Source of the DNA: Pirellulales bacterium | GTDB taxonomy: Bacteria > Planctomycetota > Planctomycetia > Pirellulales > JAICIG01 | Length of the DNA stretch: 26,353 nucleotides | Assembly (NCBI GenBank): GCA_025924495.1 | Contig: JAICIG010000042.1 | Span: forward strand, 1-26,353 | Reading direction: 5' to 3' | Shown: in pieces, positions 8,893 through 17,032 of the stretch | How positions within the stretch are numbered: position 1 is the stretch's first letter | Layout of the letters: each line of letters opens with the position of its first letter | Made by a program: the position numbers and the translations under genes | Notes under the pieces: generated by a model | Database searches by the model: none | Told to the model about the DNA's origin: nothing | Seen by the model: the letters and a program-made list of their open reading frames with translations, nothing else

Positions 8893-9887
8893 AAAAAGAT
8901 CTGATTGTCGTGGCCGGAGGCGGCGGGTTCATTGGCGGACATTTGGTAGCCGACCTGCTCCGCCGCGGCTTTACCAATGTGCGCTCGGTCGACATCAAAC
9001 CGCTCGAGGAGTGGTACCAGGTGTTCGAGCAGGCCGACAATGTCGTCGCCGATCTGAAGGAGAAAGAAGCCTGCGTCGCCGCGTGTCGCGGCGCTCGTGA
9101 GGTTTATAATCTCGCCGCCGACATGGGCGGAATGGGCTTTATCGAAAACAACAAGGCCCTGTGCATGCTGTCGGTGTTGATCAATACGCATCTGTTGATG
9201 GCCGCGCAGGAGGCAGGCGTCGAACGCTATTTCTATGCCAGTTCGGCGTGCGTTTACAACGCTGACAAACAGCGCTCGGCCGACGTGGTGCCGCTCAAAG
9301 AAGAGGATGCATATCCCGCCATGGCCGAAGACGGCTATGGCTGGGAGAAGCTGTTCTCCGAGCGGATGTGCCGCCATTTCCGGGAAGACTTCGGTTTGCT
9401 GACGCGCGTGGCGCGGTTCCACAACGTCTATGGACCTCATGGCACTTGGGAAGGCGGACGAGAAAAGGCGCCCGCGGCCATGTGTCGCAAGGTGCTGCAC
9501 GCGCAGGCCACCGGCGTGCATGAGATCGAGATTTGGGGCGACGGCCGCCAAACTCGCAGCTTTATGTACATCGACGATTGCATTAAAGGGATCGACTTGA
9601 TCATGCATAGCGACATCGAAGAGCCGATCAACCTTGGCTCGAGCGAGCTGGTGTCGATCAACGACCTGGTCGAAATGGTGGAAGAAATCGTGGGCATCAA
9701 GCTGCGCCGCATCTACAACCTGTCGGCGCCCAAAGGCGTAAACGGCCGCAACAGCGACAACGCCAAGATTCAACAGTATCTGGGTTGGGAACCCGACACG
9801 CGGCTGCGCGACGGCATGGAGAAAACGTGTGAATGGATTCGTGAACAATATCTGGCGAAGGCAAGCGTGCAGGCAGGCGCCGCTTGA
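8889..9887 (+). CDS. Extended-SDR NDP-sugar epimerase, GDP-mannose 3,5-epimerase-like
   Basis: A 332-residue NAD-dependent epimerase. It has the Rossmann glycine loop GGGGFIG (10-16), AADMGGMGF (77-85), SSACVY (118-123), the catalytic pair YGWEK (Tyr150, Lys154), RFHNVYGPHGTWEGGREKAP and WGDGRQTRSFMYIDD. These match plant GDP-mannose 3,5-epimerase closely. Its known catalytic residues Cys145, Tyr174, Lys178 and Lys217 correspond to Cys121, Tyr150, Lys154 and Lys193, all at a constant offset of 24. The expected reaction is GDP-D-mannose to GDP-L-galactose (or L-gulose), supplying an L-hexose to the polymer. Start ATG 8889 overlaps the previous stop and follows GAGGAAGGAAG. Substrate is inferred from family only; other NDP-sugar epimerases share much of the fold. 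Confidence 0.85.
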   Translation: MKKDLIVVAGGGGFIGGHLVADLLRRGFTNVRSVDIKPLEEWYQVFEQADNVVADLKEKEACVAACRGAREVYNLAADMGGMGFIENNKALCMLSVLINTHLLMAAQEAGVERYFYASSACVYNADKQRSADVVPLKEEDAYPAMAEDGYGWEKLFSERMCRHFREDFGLLTRVARFHNVYGPHGTWEGGREKAPAAMCRKVLHAQATGVHEIEIWGDGRQTRSFMYIDDCIKGIDLIMHSDIEEPINLGSSELVSINDLVEMVEEIVGIKLRRIYNLSAPKGVNGRNSDNAKIQQYLGWEPDTRLRDGMEKTCEWIREQYLAKASVQAGAA

Positions 9888-9913
9888 AGTCGGGCAATTA
9901 GGAGGGCGTAAGC

Positions 9914-10927
9914 ATGAAGGGCGGTTCGCCTCGCGTCAGCATCGGGTTGCCGGTGTACAACGGCGAGAATTATCTCGCCTTGGCGATGGACTCACTACTG
10001 GCGCAGACCTTTCAGGATTTCGAGCTGATCATCTCCGATAACGCTTCGACGGACGGGACGGCCGCGATTTGTCGCGACTACGCCGCACGCGATTCGCGAA
10101 TCCTTTATCTCCGCGAGCCGGAAAATCGCGGCGCCGCCTGGAACTTCAATCGGCTTGTCGATCTGGCTCAAGGCGAGTATTTCAAGTGGGCCGCACACGA
10201 CGACTTGTGCGCGCCCGCGTGGCTTTCGCGGTGCGTCGAAATCCTCGATCGCGATCCCGACGTGGTGCTCGCGTTTACGCGACATCAGCCGATCGATGCC
10301 GACGGCAAGCCATTCAATACGTCGCGTAACGCCGTCAACGCCGCGGCGCAAGGTCCGCAATTCAACTCGCGGTCGGCCCACCGCCGTTACCTGGACGTGC
10401 TCAAGCACTGTGATTGGTGCTATGAAATGTTTGGTCTGGCGCGCACGGCCGTGATGAAACGCACCGCCCTGCAGCGCGCCTACTACGGCGGCGACAAGAT
10501 GCTGCTGGTGGAGCTTAGCTTGCTAGGACGATTCGAGGAGGCGCCTGAAGTGCTGTTCTTTCCGCGACAGCACGCCGGACAATCTAGCGCCATCCCGACG
10601 ACGGCGGCTCAACAAGCGTACGTCGATCCCGCGGCGCGCCATCGCTTTAGTTGTCCTGACATCTTGCGATTCAACGGCGGATACCTGGCGCTGGCGCTCA
10701 AGGCTCCGCTGCCGCTGACCGAGCGCGGCCGCTGCCTGCTGTCGCTCGCCGGTTATTTGGCGCGGCCGAGCAAACTGCAACGCCTCGCACGGAAAGTCGG
10801 ACGCATGGTCGGTTTGCCCGGCCAATCGCCGCTGCACCCGGCGCTGGCTCGAGCGGCGCAAACTTCCGGCGGCTCCGCGGGGCAAACCGCTCCGTGGAAT
10901 TCGACCTCGGGCGGCGGGCCTTACTAA
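9914..10927 (+). CDS. GT2-family glycosyltransferase
   Basis: A 337-residue inverting GT-A glycosyltransferase. The N-terminal 110 residues are classic: RVSIGLPVYNGENYLALAMDSLLAQTF (7-33), LIISDNASTDGTA (38-50), REPENRGAAWNFN, and the metal-binding acidic pair in AAHDDLC (Asp96-Asp97). The C-terminal part is less conserved and has no predicted membrane helix. The ATG at 9914 follows GGAGGG at 9901-9906 with a 7-nt spacer, an excellent ribosome site. It is 26 nt after the epimerase and abuts the next gene directly. It probably adds one residue of the repeat unit; the sugar is unknown. Its Ser/Gly-rich C-terminal tail (about 310-337) looks disordered. Confidence 0.9.
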   Translation: MKGGSPRVSIGLPVYNGENYLALAMDSLLAQTFQDFELIISDNASTDGTAAICRDYAARDSRILYLREPENRGAAWNFNRLVDLAQGEYFKWAAHDDLCAPAWLSRCVEILDRDPDVVLAFTRHQPIDADGKPFNTSRNAVNAAAQGPQFNSRSAHRRYLDVLKHCDWCYEMFGLARTAVMKRTALQRAYYGGDKMLLVELSLLGRFEEAPEVLFFPRQHAGQSSAIPTTAAQQAYVDPAARHRFSCPDILRFNGGYLALALKAPLPLTERGRCLLSLAGYLARPSKLQRLARKVGRMVGLPGQSPLHPALARAAQTSGGSAGQTAPWNSTSGGGPY

Positions 10928-11722
10928 GTGAACGATTGCATGCGAGACAAGGTATTGATTACGGGCGGTTCCGGCGGCATCGGCGCCGCGACCGCGCGAG
11001 CCTGTGCCGTGCGCGGCGCCTGGCCGGTGATCGGTTATTGTGCCAATCGGCCGGCCGCTGAGGCCGTGGTCGCTCAATGCCGTGCTGGAGAGATCCTCCA
11101 TCTCGATCTGAGCTGTGACAATTTGAGCGTGCTGGATAGCACGCCTAAAATAAGCCAGTTGGTCCATTGTGCAGGACGACTTTCATCCGAGCGTTCTTTG
11201 TTGGCGGCTACGGAAGCGGATCTGCACTCGCTGTTCGACGTGCATCTCTTCGGACCGCTGAAAGTCACTCAGCGGTTGATCGCCGCGGGATCGCCCTTGA
11301 AACACGTACTGTTTGTATTGTCTTCGGCCGCAGGCTGCCGCGGGGCGGGGTCTTACGCGCTCAGCAAGGCGGCCGCTCTGGCATGCTGCAAGCTGCTGGC
11401 CGGCGAATTGGCGGCGCTCGACATTCAGCTCACGGCCGTCGTACCCGGCTGGACCGACACGGCGATGGCGGCTGCAGCCGCTCGCGCATCGGGGCGCACC
11501 CTTGATGAAATCAAATTACAGCACCTCGACGGCCGGATTCTCTCGGCGGACGAGGTTGGCCAGTGGTGTGCGCAGTTGATGTTCGATTCGCAGTTCGATG
11601 CCCGAGGACGACTCTTCGTCTGGGATCGTCGCGACTCGCGCGAACCGGTGCAACTGGATTTCGATCGGGTGTTTTCGCTCGCTCTTCCGGCAGACGCGTT
11701 GGCGAGCGACGAACAAGGTTAG
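10928..11722 (+). CDS. Short-chain dehydrogenase/reductase
   Basis: A 264-residue classical SDR, probably an NAD(P)H-dependent ketoreductase. It has TGGSGGIG (12-19) for cofactor binding, LVHCAGRL in place of NNAG, VLSSAAGCRGAGSYALSK with Tyr143 and Lys147 as the catalytic pair, and VVPGWTDTAM after strand 6. The C-terminal 60 residues extend beyond a minimal FabG-type SDR. It starts at GTG 10928, exactly after the previous TAA, or at ATG 10940 four codons later; neither has a strong SD, so the start is uncertain by 12 nt. It is the first gene of the nucleotide-sugar cassette and could reduce a keto-sugar intermediate, though nothing in the sequence fixes the substrate. Confidence 0.85.
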   Translation: MNDCMRDKVLITGGSGGIGAATARACAVRGAWPVIGYCANRPAAEAVVAQCRAGEILHLDLSCDNLSVLDSTPKISQLVHCAGRLSSERSLLAATEADLHSLFDVHLFGPLKVTQRLIAAGSPLKHVLFVLSSAAGCRGAGSYALSKAAALACCKLLAGELAALDIQLTAVVPGWTDTAMAAAAARASGRTLDEIKLQHLDGRILSADEVGQWCAQLMFDSQFDARGRLFVWDRRDSREPVQLDFDRVFSLALPADALASDEQG

Positions 11723-11774
11723 TTTGAATGATTCTGCGCTCGGGCGAGCGCACAAAGATTGTCGAGGGGAAACG

Positions 11775-12842
11775 ATGAGAGTTCTGGTGACGGGATGCAA
11801 CGGCTATATCGGCAGCGTACTGATGCCGCTGCTGCAGGCGGCGGGCTACGAGGCCTTCGGCATCGACGCAGACTGGTTTGAGCCATGCACCTTGGGCGAA
11901 CTTGCGGTCGCGGCGCCTTGCCAGGTTAAGGACATTCGCGAGGTCGAACTAGCCGATCTGGAAGGCTTCTATGCCGTAATTCACCTCGCCGCGCTATCGA
12001 ACGATCCGCTGGGCAATCTCGATCCGCAATTGACATACGATATCAACCATCTGGCCAGCGTGCGCCTGGCGCGGTTGGCGAAGCAGGCCGGCGTCGAACG
12101 GTTTCTGGTCTCATCCTCGTGCAGCACCTACGGTTCGGCGGGCGACGCACTGGTGACTGAGGAAGCGGAGTTCAACCCCGTTACTCCGTATGGCCGCTCG
12201 AAGGTGCTCGTAGACCGCGATGTGGCGCTGTTGGCAGATGATGATTTCAGTCCGAGCTTCTTGCGAAACGCGACCGCTTATGGCTTCTCGCCCCGATTGC
12301 GGCTGGACCTGGTGCTGAACGACCTGGTTGCCACAGCCTGCACGATCGGAAAAATCCTCATGCTCAGCGACGGCACTCCGTGGCGGCCGCTGGTACATGT
12401 CGAAGATATCTGCCGCGCATTTCTGGCCGTGCTCGAAGCGCGTCGCGACGCGGTTCATAACCAGGCCTTCAATGTCGGTTCATCGAGCGAAAACTACCGC
12501 ATCAGCGAGCTGGCCGAAATCGTGCAGCAAACCGTACCTGGCTGCAGTATCGAATATGCCGCTGGCGCCGGGCCCGATAAACGATGCTACCGCGTCGATT
12601 GCAGCAAATTAGGCAAGCATCTCCCCGACTTCCAATTACGATGGAACGCACGGCTCGGGGCGCAACAGCTCTACGAAGCCTATCAGCGACATGGTTTGCA
12701 GGCGGACGATTTGGCCGGACCGCGATTTCATCGTCTTCGCACGTTGAATCGATTGCGCGACAGCGGCCGACTAAAGGGCGATTTGCGTTGGCGCGAGCTG
12801 CCTACCGCGACGCCTGCTCGCGCGTCAGTCCTGGCCACGTGA
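11775..12842 (+). CDS. NAD-dependent NDP-sugar epimerase/dehydratase (extended SDR)
   Basis: A 355-residue extended SDR acting on a nucleotide sugar. The frame is open further upstream, but ATG 11775 gives the expected start MRVLVTGCNGYIGS and follows GAGGGGA at 11764-11770. Visible features: TGCNGYIG (6-13), HLAALSNDP (70-78), SSSCSTYG (113-120), and the catalytic pair in TPYGRSK (Tyr139, Lys143). Later come RPLVHVEDICRAF and the C-terminal sugar-binding part. It lacks the TGHTGFKG start of CDP-glucose 4,6-dehydratases. It could be a 4-epimerase, or might supply the dehydratase step otherwise missing from this cassette. It ends 8 nt before the RmlC-like gene. Confidence 0.88.
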   Translation: MRVLVTGCNGYIGSVLMPLLQAAGYEAFGIDADWFEPCTLGELAVAAPCQVKDIREVELADLEGFYAVIHLAALSNDPLGNLDPQLTYDINHLASVRLARLAKQAGVERFLVSSSCSTYGSAGDALVTEEAEFNPVTPYGRSKVLVDRDVALLADDDFSPSFLRNATAYGFSPRLRLDLVLNDLVATACTIGKILMLSDGTPWRPLVHVEDICRAFLAVLEARRDAVHNQAFNVGSSSENYRISELAEIVQQTVPGCSIEYAAGAGPDKRCYRVDCSKLGKHLPDFQLRWNARLGAQQLYEAYQRHGLQADDLAGPRFHRLRTLNRLRDSGRLKGDLRWRELPTATPARASVLAT

Positions 12843-12850
12843 GGCCGAAC

Positions 12851-13411
12851 ATGAACTTTCAACCGACAGAAATCTCCGGCGCTTGGGTCGTCGAGATCGA
12901 ACCAATCGAGGATGAACGCGGATTTTTCGCGCGCGCCTGGTGCCAGCGAGAATTCGCCGAGCACGGCGCGGTCTCGTCGTTTGTGCAGGCCAATCTGGCG
13001 TCGACCAGGTTGCGAGGCGCCTTGCGCGGATTGCACTTTCAAGCGCCGCCGCATGCCGAGGCCAAGTTCGTACGTTGCATTCGTGGAGCGGCGTTCGTAG
13101 TCGCCGTCGATCTTCGGCCCGATTCGGCGAGCTATTTGCGCTGGACGGCCGCTGAGTTGTCGGCCGACAACCGCCGCGCGCTTTATGTGCCGCCCGGTTG
13201 CGCTCAAGGTTATCAAACGCTGCTCGATGACACGGAAATGTTCTATCAGATGTCGCAGTATTACGTCCCGGGCATGGCTCGCGGCGTGCGCTACGACGAT
13301 CCGGCGTTTCAGGTCGAGTGGCCCCTGTCGCCCACGGTGATTTCCGCTGCTGACCTGAACTGGCCTCCCTATTCGGCTCACGAATTAGCGGCGGCGGGAA
13401 AGCAATCGTGA
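12851..13411 (+). CDS. dTDP-4-dehydrorhamnose 3,5-epimerase-like (RmlC family)
   Basis: A 186-residue cupin of the RmlC family, close to the usual 180-200 residues. It has IEDERGFFARAW, QANLASTRLRGALRGLHFQ with the catalytic-type His, KFVRCIRGAAFVVAVDLR, the active-site region LYVPPGCAQGYQTL, and FYQMSQYYVPG with the conserved Tyr. Family members epimerise C3 and/or C5 of 4-keto-6-deoxy nucleotide sugars, so its presence implies a 4-keto intermediate. The ATG at 12851 follows GAGG at 12841-12844, within the previous gene's stop region; the longer upstream frame overlaps that gene and is rejected. The stop overlaps the next gene's GTG start (GTGA). RmlA, RmlB and RmlD partners are not visible, so rhamnose synthesis is not the obvious role. 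Confidence 0.9.
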   Translation: MNFQPTEISGAWVVEIEPIEDERGFFARAWCQREFAEHGAVSSFVQANLASTRLRGALRGLHFQAPPHAEAKFVRCIRGAAFVVAVDLRPDSASYLRWTAAELSADNRRALYVPPGCAQGYQTLLDDTEMFYQMSQYYVPGMARGVRYDDPAFQVEWPLSPTVISAADLNWPPYSAHELAAAGKQS

Positions 13412-14772
13412 CGACTACGATTCACAGCGCGCGAAGCGACCAGCCAGCGCCGGCGCTCGATGATCCGGGCGCCGCGATGCATGCGCTGGTCGCTGAGCTG
13501 TTTCCCCTTTGCCGTAGCATCACCGGTCCCGGCCTGCGCGAGACGTTGGCGGTCTTGCAGCGTTATCTGCCGCTGGAGATTACGCACGTGCCCACCGGAA
13601 CGCCGGCTTACGACTGGCAGGTCCCGCGCGAGTGGCAGATCCGCGACGCCTATGTCAAAGACGGCAGCGGCCGTCGAGTCATCGATTTTCAGCAGTCGAA
13701 CTTGCACGTGGTCAACTATAGCGCTCCGGTGCAGGCGCAGATGAGCTGGCGCGAGCTGAAATCGCATTTATTCACTTCCGCCGAGCATCCCGAGTGGGTT
13801 CCCTATCGCACCTCGTACTATCGCGAAACATGGGGCTTCTGCCTCAGCCAGCGACAATGGGACTTGCTTGATCGCTTGGGCGACGACGCCGAATACGAAG
13901 TCTGCATCGACTCTAAACTGGTCGGTGGCGTATTGTCGTATGGCGAAGTTTTCTTGCCAGGCGAGACGGACGAAGAGGTTTTGTTCTCGTGTCACATCTG
14001 TCATCCTTCGCTGGCCAACGACAATCTATCGGGCGTTGCCGTGGCGACGCACTTGGCTCGGTATGTGGTCAGGCTTCCGCGGCGCTACTCCTATCGCTTT
14101 TTGTTCATCCCCGCCACCATTGGCGCCCTTGTCTGGCTGAGCAGAAACGAAGACCGCGTCGCAAAAATTGGACATGGGCTCGTGCTGACGCTGCTTGGCG
14201 ATCCCGGCTGCTCAACCTACAAGAAAAGCCGCCGCGGCGCTGCGACGATCGATCGGGCCGTCGAGCACGTGCTCAAGCACTCCGGCCAGAATTACCGGCT
14301 GCTCGATTTCGAGCCGTATGGCTACGACGAACGGCAATTCTGTTCCCCCGGCTTTAACTTACCCGTCGGCTGCCTCATGCGCACGCCATTTGGCCGCTAT
14401 CCGGAGTACCATACGTCGGCCGACGACCTCGATCTCGTTCGTCCGGAGTTCCTCGCCGATTCGCTTAGCAAGTGCCAGGCGATCGTGGACGTGCTCGAAC
14501 ACGATCGAGTCTACGTCAATCAGAACCCAAAGGGCGAACCGCAACTCGGGCGCCGGGGGCTGTATCGCGCCCTCGGCGGCGACTTGGATCGCGCCGGCAC
14601 GGAGCAAGCGCTGTTATGGGTGTTGAACCTGACAGACGGCGAACACTCGCTGCTCGATGTCGCTGAACGTTCGGATTTGCCGTTCGCAACGGTTCGCAGG
14701 GCGGCAGACCTGCTCATCGAACATTCGTTGCTTCGCGAACGCGGCGCCTTGCCGGCGGACGCGAACAGATAG
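13408..14772 (+). CDS. DUF2172/DUF4910 M28-aminopeptidase-like protein with C-terminal winged helix
   Basis: A 454-residue protein of the DUF2172/DUF4910 type, which has an M28 zinc-aminopeptidase-like core. Residues 25-45 hold the family start (LVAELFPLCRSITGPGLRET). A beta-rich insert follows, with WQVPREW and YRTSYYRETWGF. The core CHICHPSLANDNLSGVAVA contains candidate metal ligands His199 and Asp205. Further candidates are Asp307/Glu308 in GYDERQF and His335 in EYHTSADD. The C-terminal 85 residues (RRGLYRALGG onward) look like a winged helix. The gene starts at GTG 13408, overlapping the RmlC-like stop. No signal peptide is seen, so it should be cytoplasmic. Peptidase activity is unproven. 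Its position between sugar-modifying genes suggests it acts in that pathway, possibly as an amide hydrolase. Confidence 0.85.
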   Translation: MTTTIHSARSDQPAPALDDPGAAMHALVAELFPLCRSITGPGLRETLAVLQRYLPLEITHVPTGTPAYDWQVPREWQIRDAYVKDGSGRRVIDFQQSNLHVVNYSAPVQAQMSWRELKSHLFTSAEHPEWVPYRTSYYRETWGFCLSQRQWDLLDRLGDDAEYEVCIDSKLVGGVLSYGEVFLPGETDEEVLFSCHICHPSLANDNLSGVAVATHLARYVVRLPRRYSYRFLFIPATIGALVWLSRNEDRVAKIGHGLVLTLLGDPGCSTYKKSRRGAATIDRAVEHVLKHSGQNYRLLDFEPYGYDERQFCSPGFNLPVGCLMRTPFGRYPEYHTSADDLDLVRPEFLADSLSKCQAIVDVLEHDRVYVNQNPKGEPQLGRRGLYRALGGDLDRAGTEQALLWVLNLTDGEHSLLDVAERSDLPFATVRRAADLLIEHSLLRERGALPADANR

Positions 14773-14807
14773 GCCTGATTCAGAAACCATAACGTTGTGA
14801 GAGGGAA

Positions 14808-16127
14808 ATGACGCCGGCCGTTATGACCAAGAACTTGAAAGAAGAACGCTGCCAATCGGAGCGATCGGCGGAGACGGCCGCCGAGCCCGCTGCAAGCCGA
14901 CGCCATTGTCGGTTCTGCGAGGCGCCGCTTGTCCATACTTTCGTCGATCTAGGCATGTCTCCGTTGTGCGAAAGCTACTTGGACAGCAAGCAAGTCGACG
15001 CGATGGAGCCGTTCTATCCTTTGCACGCCTATGTGTGCGATCGCTGCTGGCTGGTCCAATTGCCGCAATACGTGAGTGCGGCGGACATTTTCAGCGAATA
15101 CGCGTATTTCTCTTCCTATTCCGATTCCTGGCTGCAACATGCCAGTCGTTACGTGGAGGATATGATCGCGCGGTTTGCGCTCGATGAGCGAAGCCAGGTG
15201 ATCGAGATCGCCAGCAACGACGGCTACCTGCTGCAATACTTCGTTGCTCGCAACATTCCTGTGCTCGGCGTCGAGCCCGCCGCCAATGTGGCGCGGGCCG
15301 CTGAAGCCAAGAGAGTGCCGACCATCGTCAAGTTCTTCGGTCTCAACACGGCCGAGGATCTGGCGGCTGGCGGCGCTCGTCCCAACCTGCTTGTTTCCAA
15401 CAATGTGCTGGCGCATGTGCCCGATCTCAACGACTTCGTCGCCGGGGCGGCGAGATTGCTGGCGCCGCAGGGAGTCTGGACGGCCGAGTTTCCTCACCTG
15501 CTCCGGCTGATGGAAGGCAATCAGTTCGACACGTTGTACCACGAGCATTTTTGCTACTTTTCGTTGATGACTGTGGGAGCCGTGCTGGCCGCTCATGGCT
15601 TGAGCATTTTTGACGTGCAAGAGTTGCCGACTCACGGCGGCTCGCTGCGGATCTACGCGCAGCATGCCGAACATGGCGCTCGGCCGATCGAATCGCGAGT
15701 GGAGCAATTGCTTGAGCACGAATGCAAGGCCGGTCTGACGCGCCTCGACGGCTATCGGCAGTTCGCCGCGCAGGTCGAAGAGACGAAACGCCGTCTGCTC
15801 GAGTTTCTGATCGAGGCCAAACGCGCCGGGCGCCGCATTGCCGGTTACGGAGCGCCCGGCAAAGGCAACACGCTGTTGAATTACTGCGGAATTCGCACGG
15901 ACTTCATCGATTACGTCGTCGATCGCAATCCCTACAAGCACGGCAAGTTCCTGCCGGGCACGCATATCCCGATCTTTGCTCCACAGCAGATTGCCGAAAC
16001 GCGGCCTGACTACGTGCTGATTCTGCCTTGGAATCTGCAAGACGAGATCATGGAACAACTGGCATACATCCGGGAGTGGGGCGCCAAGTTCGTCATTCCA
16101 ATTCCCACGCTGAAAGTGTGCGAATGA
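14808..16127 (+). CDS. Class I SAM-dependent sugar C-methyltransferase (NovU/TylC3-like architecture)
   Basis: A 439-residue three-part methyltransferase. Residues 34-80 form a zinc-binding N-terminal domain (CRFC at 34-37 and CDRC at 77-80). Residues 125-230 hold the Rossmann SAM-binding core with VIEIASNDGYLL (131-142) and the catalytic-region stretch EFPHLLRLMEGNQFDTLYHEHFCYF split around it. Residues from about 345 form the C-terminal domain with GYGAPGKGNTLLNYCGI and DYVVDRNPYKHGKFLPG. This arrangement (PF08421, PF13489, PF08484 types) is that of sugar C-methyltransferases acting on 4-keto deoxysugar nucleotides, giving branched sugars. ATG 14808 follows GAGAGGGA very closely; ATG 14823 is an alternative without an SD. 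The exact carbon methylated cannot be told. Confidence 0.9.
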   Translation: MTPAVMTKNLKEERCQSERSAETAAEPAASRRHCRFCEAPLVHTFVDLGMSPLCESYLDSKQVDAMEPFYPLHAYVCDRCWLVQLPQYVSAADIFSEYAYFSSYSDSWLQHASRYVEDMIARFALDERSQVIEIASNDGYLLQYFVARNIPVLGVEPAANVARAAEAKRVPTIVKFFGLNTAEDLAAGGARPNLLVSNNVLAHVPDLNDFVAGAARLLAPQGVWTAEFPHLLRLMEGNQFDTLYHEHFCYFSLMTVGAVLAAHGLSIFDVQELPTHGGSLRIYAQHAEHGARPIESRVEQLLEHECKAGLTRLDGYRQFAAQVEETKRRLLEFLIEAKRAGRRIAGYGAPGKGNTLLNYCGIRTDFIDYVVDRNPYKHGKFLPGTHIPIFAPQQIAETRPDYVLILPWNLQDEIMEQLAYIREWGAKFVIPIPTLKVCE

Positions 16128-16173
16128 CCAGGGAAGCGATGAACGAGGATCGAGCAACCGAAAGGGTGACGTT

Positions 16174-17022
16174 ATGAAGGTCGTCTTATTCTGCGGCGGA
16201 TACGGCATGCGCCTGCGCGAGTACTCCGAAGCCGTTCCCAAGCCGATGGTCAACATCGGCTATCGCCCGATCTTGTGGCACGTCATGAAGTATTACGCTC
16301 ACTTCGGGCACAAGGACTTCATCCTTTGTCTCGGCTGGAAAGGGGACGTTATCAAGGATTACTTCCTGCGCTACAACGAGTGCGTTTCCAACGACTTTGT
16401 GCTTTCCGAAGGCGGGCGGCAAGTAGATTTGCTCAGCAGCGACATTCACGACTGGACCATCACGTTCGTCGACACGGGTACCGCTTCCAGCATTGGCCAG
16501 CGATTGATGGCGGTCGAGCCGCATCTGGCAGGAGAAGAAACCTTCTTGGCCAATTACAGCGACGGGCTGAGCGATCTGTCGCTGCCTCAAATGATGGACT
16601 TTTATTACGAGCAACAAGCGCTGGCGGCATTTGTGGCGGTGCGGCCCAACCAGAGCTTCCACACCGTGACGCTGGATGGCGACGGCGCGGTGGAAAAGAT
16701 CGAGGCGATCGGACAGGCCGACGTCTGGATGAACGGCGGCTACTTCGTGCTGAATCGGGAAATCTTCAACTATATGCGCGACGGCGAGGAGCTGGTTGTC
16801 GAGCCATTCCAGCGGTTGATCGACGAGCGCCGTCTGGCAGCGTTCAAATACGAAGGATTCTGGAGCTGCATGGACACCTTCAAGGAAAAGCAGCACCTCG
16901 ACGATATGTACGCCCGCGGCGACGCACATTGGGAGGTTTGGAAGCAACCCGGCGCGGCCGCTTCCACCGAGCCCGTGTTGCCCTTGCGGCGCGCTTCCAT
17001 GCGGATGAGAGCCGCGAAGTGA
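16174..17022 (+). CDS. Sugar-1-phosphate nucleotidyltransferase, glucose-1-phosphate cytidylyltransferase-like
   Basis: A 282-residue nucleotidyltransferase that activates a sugar-1-phosphate with an NTP, probably CTP. The N terminus MKVVLFCGGYGMRLREYSE is the NTP-binding loop (GGxGxR), followed by KPMVNIGYRPILWHVMKYYAHFG. Later features seen in RfbF-type enzymes include TFVDTG, LANYSDGLSDL (the metal-binding Asp region), MNGGYFVLNREIF, and GFWSCMDTFKEK. The start loop has FCGGYG where classical RfbF has LAGGLG, so it belongs to a variant branch. ATG 16174 follows an AAAGGG with about 7 nt spacing. No classical CDP-glucose 4,6-dehydratase or RfbH partner is visible here, so the product past CDP-sugar is unclear. 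Confidence 0.88.
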   Translation: MKVVLFCGGYGMRLREYSEAVPKPMVNIGYRPILWHVMKYYAHFGHKDFILCLGWKGDVIKDYFLRYNECVSNDFVLSEGGRQVDLLSSDIHDWTITFVDTGTASSIGQRLMAVEPHLAGEETFLANYSDGLSDLSLPQMMDFYYEQQALAAFVAVRPNQSFHTVTLDGDGAVEKIEAIGQADVWMNGGYFVLNREIFNYMRDGEELVVEPFQRLIDERRLAAFKYEGFWSCMDTFKEKQHLDDMYARGDAHWEVWKQPGAAASTEPVLPLRRASMRMRAAK

Positions 17023-17032
17023 CGAGATCGCC

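Noticed and set aside
8787..9848. Long open frame on the minus strand (353 codons) opposite the epimerase
   Set aside because: The plus strand encodes an enzyme with every expected catalytic residue; the antisense frame spans a gene junction and shows no domain.
14949..16256. Long open frame on the minus strand (435 codons) opposite the methyltransferase
   Set aside because: It mirrors a well-supported gene with zinc, SAM-binding and C-terminal motifs. High GC at third positions leaves long open antisense frames, and the antisense product has no recognisable domain.
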